Source: Prevotella sp.
GTDB taxonomy: Bacteria > Bacteroidota > Bacteroidia > Bacteroidales > Dysgonomonadaceae
Assembly: GCA_031263965.1 (NCBI GenBank)
Contig: JAISES010000214.1
Location: forward strand, 1-8,298
Direction of reading: 5' to 3'
Length of the DNA: 8,298 nt
A program made the translations under genes and the position numbers. Within the stretch, counting starts at the first letter, position 1, and every line of letters starts with the position of its first letter. Below, piece after piece: positions 5,841 to 8,298 of the stretch. Below the pieces are notes generated by a model. That model did not search any database and was not told where the DNA came from. It worked only from the letters and a program-made list of their open reading frames with translations.

Positions 5841-7866
5841 AATCCTCCTTCTTCGCTTTCATAGATGCATATACGAGATACCCAACGACTCCGATATACA
5901 TAAGCAAGGCGAGTATCTCACTCCCATGCGTGTCGGCCCAACCTTCAAGGGTCAGGTTGACTCCGGCGAACCGTATTGTCGCACTAACTACGCCCATCAA
6001 AGCGCCTCCGGCAATAAATCCCGATGCTAATAATGTCCCTTTATACACACGTGCGGCATTCAGGGCTTTGTCTTTGCTGCGGCTGCCTACATACCAGTTC
6101 ACAGCGCCTCCGATCAATAGGGGAATATTTAACTGGAACGGAATAAACATCCCCAACGCAAAAGCAAGGGCCGGAACTTTCATGAATGTGAGCAATAAGG
6201 CTATTAAAGCTCCGATCCCATACAATATCCAAGGCGCGCCTGTTCCCGACATTAGCGGGTCGATAACGGCAGCCATAGCATTTGCCTGTGGAGCAACAAG
6301 GGCATTATCGCCTGTGAATCCGTATGTTTCGTTCAATATAATCATTACACCGCCAACTGTGGCGGCAGAAACAAGCGTTCCGATAAATTTCCACGATTGT
6401 TGTTTAGCAGGAGTAGTTCCCAGCCAGTAACCGATCTTGAGGTCGGTGATAAATCCTCCCGCCATCGACAATGCTGTACAAACAACGCCTCCCATAATCA
6501 GCGCGGCAACCATACCGGTTGTCCCTTTCAGCCCTACGGCAACCATAATTACCGAAGCAAGGATCAGTGTCATCAGCGTCATACCCGAAACCGGATTTGT
6601 TCCTACAATGGCTATCGCATTGGCGGCAACGGTAGTAAACAGGAATGCAATAATACCCACCACCAGGATAGCAATAACAGCATAGAAAAAATTGTGCATA
6701 ACGCCAAAATAGAAGAATATGAATGTAGCCAGAAGAGCAACAATTACTCCTATCGAAATGATTTTCATCGGAAGGTCGCGTTGTGTGCGCTTATCTATTC
6801 TGGCTGCATCTTTACCCCCGCCTTTCAGTTCTTTTGAAGCCAGCCCCAAGGCGCTTTTTATAATGGGCCACGATTTGATAATGCCGATTATTCCCGCCAT
6901 GGCTATACCGCCAATACCGATGTGACGCGCCATTTCTGTAAAGATCAGTTCGGGAGAAGCAGCATCTATACCTCCGGCCAAAGTCAATTTCGCATTTTCC
7001 AGATATGGCGCTGGATTGATGGATTCTAATAAAGAATCTCCCAAAAACGGAAGCAGTGGAATTATTATAAACCACACAAGAGCCGATCCGGCGCATATAA
7101 TGGCCGCGTATTTTAAACCCACGATATAACCCAGGCCTAATACCGCGGCGCCGACGTTTACACTGAATAGTAATTTCGCTTTAGTCGCTAATGTTTCGCC
7201 AAGTGGTAGAACACGTGAGGTAAAGGTTTCCGACCAAGCCCCGAATGTCGCGATTATAAAGTCGTAAAGCCCCCCGATCAGTCCGGCAAATATAAGTGGT
7301 TTTGCCTGATCGCCTCCTTTTTCGCCCGATACAAGTACCTGTGTGGTAGCCGTCGCTTCAGGGAACGGATATTTTCCGTGCATCCCGGATACAAAGTATT
7401 TGCGGAAAGGGATGAGGAAAAGTATTCCCAACACTCCGCCTAATAATGAACTAAGAAATACATGAAAAAAGTCTACGGATATGTCAGGGTATTTAGCCTG
7501 TAAGATGTATAGCGCGGGAAGTGTAAAGATAGCTCCTGCCACGATTACCCCGCTACTGGATCCGATAGACTGGATAATTACATTTTCGCCTAAAGCATTT
7601 TTCCGTTTGGTGGCGCTGGACAGGCCAACAGCAATTATCGCAATAGGAATAGCCGCTTCGAATACCTGTCCTACTTTAAGTCCAAGATAGGCTGCTGCGG
7701 CGCTAAACAGGATTGCCATTAATAGTCCCCATACTACCGACCATGAGGTAACCTCCCGGTATTGTTTGCCGGATGACATTATAGGTTTATATTCTTCTCC
7801 GTGTTTGAGTTCGCGGAAAGCATTCTCCGGCAGTCCGCTGATTTTTTCTTCGTTTTCTGTTTTCAC
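5839..7866 (-). CDS. OPT-family oligopeptide transporter
   Basis: The 675-residue product is highly hydrophobic with about 14-16 membrane segments, typical of prokaryotic OPT transporters, which import short peptides or metal chelates with protons across the inner membrane. A cytoplasmic N-terminus of about 40 residues (GLPENAFRELKHGEEY) precedes the first helix (about 42-63, ending AAAAYLGLKVGQVFEAAIP). Family landmarks include KYPFPEATATTQVLVSGE (165-182), VGTNPVSGMT (421-430) and GGFITDLKIGYWLGTTPAKQQ (about 470-490). A charged cytoplasmic loop (about 341-367) splits the two halves. The start is GTG at 7866: an in-frame TAA lies two codons upstream, and the next Met is residue 30, which would remove the conserved N-terminus. 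The stop TAA overlaps the end of the composite repeat. The substrate cannot be told from sequence; peptide uptake would fit the nearby peptidases. It lies 93 bases downstream of the FAD-enzyme gene and has its own candidate promoter. Confidence 0.93.
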   Translation of the reverse strand: MKTENEEKISGLPENAFRELKHGEEYKPIMSSGKQYREVTSWSVVWGLLMAILFSAAAAYLGLKVGQVFEAAIPIAIIAVGLSSATKRKNALGENVIIQSIGSSSGVIVAGAIFTLPALYILQAKYPDISVDFFHVFLSSLLGGVLGILFLIPFRKYFVSGMHGKYPFPEATATTQVLVSGEKGGDQAKPLIFAGLIGGLYDFIIATFGAWSETFTSRVLPLGETLATKAKLLFSVNVGAAVLGLGYIVGLKYAAIICAGSALVWFIIIPLLPFLGDSLLESINPAPYLENAKLTLAGGIDAASPELIFTEMARHIGIGGIAMAGIIGIIKSWPIIKSALGLASKELKGGGKDAARIDKRTQRDLPMKIISIGVIVALLATFIFFYFGVMHNFFYAVIAILVVGIIAFLFTTVAANAIAIVGTNPVSGMTLMTLILASVIMVAVGLKGTTGMVAALIMGGVVCTALSMAGGFITDLKIGYWLGTTPAKQQSWKFIGTLVSAATVGGVMIILNETYGFTGDNALVAPQANAMAAVIDPLMSGTGAPWILYGIGALIALLLTFMKVPALAFALGMFIPFQLNIPLLIGGAVNWYVGSRSKDKALNAARVYKGTLLASGFIAGGALMGVVSATIRFAGVNLTLEGWADTHGSEILALLMYIGVVGYLVYASMKAKKED

Positions 7867-7903
7867 GTGTTAGCTATTTTAATAGGTTATATATCAAGTG
7901 CTA

Positions 7904-7911
7904 CAAAACTA
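7904..7911 (-). promoter_or_regulatory. Candidate -7 promoter box for the OPT transporter gene
   Basis: The minus strand reads TAGTTTTG, an exact TAnnTTTG match, 37 bases before the GTG start. A TTG lies 23 bases further upstream, slightly too far for an ideal -33 element. The motif sits in the 93-base gap after the FAD-enzyme gene, so the transporter may be transcribed separately. Confidence 0.4.
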
Positions 7912-7959
7912 CATTATTTTTTATAGTTATGAAACAAGAGAGTTGAATTTACATGTTAA

Positions 7960-8298
7960 TTATGGCTTGCTATCCAGGAATCTTTCCGCTTCCAGTTTCG
8001 ACCTGTTCACACAGTCTTCGAGCGATAGTCCGTAGAAGTAGTTTCCCAGAATATATATTGCATCATCTTTTCGCGTCTCATTTACTTTTTCTTCCATATG
8101 AAGGTGTTCCAGCCGCATAGCGGGCAAAGTATGCTCTGTGTATGTTTGTTCAATTACATTTGAACGGGAAATATTTAAGACTTCGCAGATTAGATTTATC
8201 TTCTCTTCTCCGGTTTTCTTCCCTTTCTCAAAATGAAAAGTAAAGCTCCTTAAAGCTTCATTTCCGGTCAAGTCTCTTGAAACAGCAGAAAGAAAATC
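7960..8298 (-). CDS. FAD-dependent amine oxidase / protoporphyrinogen oxidase-like protein, C-terminal part
   Basis: The frame is open to the right edge of the window, so only the last 112 residues are visible. The TTG at 8271 is not a start, because in-frame codons DFLSAVSRD continue upstream of it. The ending AIYILGNYFYGLSLEDCVNR followed by SKLEAERFL fits the C-terminal FAD-binding segment of the flavin amine oxidase superfamily, where a strand, a Gly-Asn/Asp, a G-S-hydrophobic-x-x-C pattern and a helix close the protein. The preceding ALRSF...EEKINLICEVLNIS...TLPAMR part resembles HemY/HemG-type protoporphyrinogen oxidases, which have a similar helix and a LPxY segment before this motif. 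The GxGxxG dinucleotide-binding site would be at the N-terminus, outside the window. I recognise the superfamily from the last ~60 residues only; the substrate is unknown and other FAD-dependent oxidoreductases are possible. Confidence 0.6.
   Translation of the reverse strand, partial: DFLSAVSRDLTGNEALRSFTFHFEKGKKTGEEKINLICEVLNISRSNVIEQTYTEHTLPAMRLEHLHMEEKVNETRKDDAIYILGNYFYGLSLEDCVNRSKLEAERFLDSKP

Noticed and set aside
6397..6837. Plus-strand open frame (about 146 codons) opposite the OPT transporter
   Set aside because: It is antisense to conserved membrane segments; the Asn/His/Ser-rich translation is typical of a complementary frame.
8269..8271. TTG as the start of a 103-residue small protein
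   Set aside because: The frame continues open to the window edge, and the sequence fits the C-terminal end of a larger FAD-dependent enzyme.

Overview
The window looks like ordinary chromosomal DNA from a Bacteroidales-type member of the Bacteroidota (a Parabacteroides- or Dysgonomonas-like organism is my guess). The reasons are the gene families (DUF4252 proteins beside an ECF sigma factor, a Bacteroidota-type OPT transporter, a lipoprotein-like oligopeptidase B), AT-rich intergenic DNA, start sites without clear Shine-Dalgarno motifs, and TAnnTTTG-like -7 promoter boxes. No tRNA, rRNA, CRISPR array, transposase or phage gene is visible.

Layout from left to right. Positions 2-904 (+) hold the C-terminal part of an S41-family peptidase whose start lies outside the window. 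Positions 905-1121 hold no gene. They contain half of a dispersed AT-rich repeat (912-960), directly followed by a second element bounded by 22-bp inverted repeats (958-1114). Positions 1122-3263 (-) encode an oligopeptidase B-like S9 peptidase with a probable lipoprotein signal. Positions 3378-5399 (-) form a tightly overlapping four-gene operon, transcribed in the order DUF4252 protein B, ECF sigma factor, membrane anti-sigma factor, DUF4252 protein A. A promoter at 5451-5480 has the form expected of an ECF target (TGTAACA, 16 nt, CGTCTTA), which suggests autoregulation. Positions 5400-5838 contain no gene: they hold this promoter and a 283-bp composite repeat element (5555-5837) with 17-bp terminal inverted repeats and a nested palindromic insert. 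Positions 5839-7866 (-) encode an OPT-family oligopeptide transporter starting at GTG. Positions 7960-8298 (-) carry the C-terminus of a FAD-dependent amine oxidase / protoporphyrinogen oxidase-like protein that runs off the window.

The genes suggest cell-envelope signalling (sigma, anti-sigma and two exported DUF4252 proteins) next to peptide handling (S41 peptidase, S9 oligopeptidase, OPT transporter). A functional link between the two themes is inference only. I found no convincing new defence or mobile system. The most unusual material is the ECF operon with its promoter and the family of intergenic repeats at 912-1114 and 5555-5840, whose copies lie in opposite orientation on either side of the 4.9-kb block.
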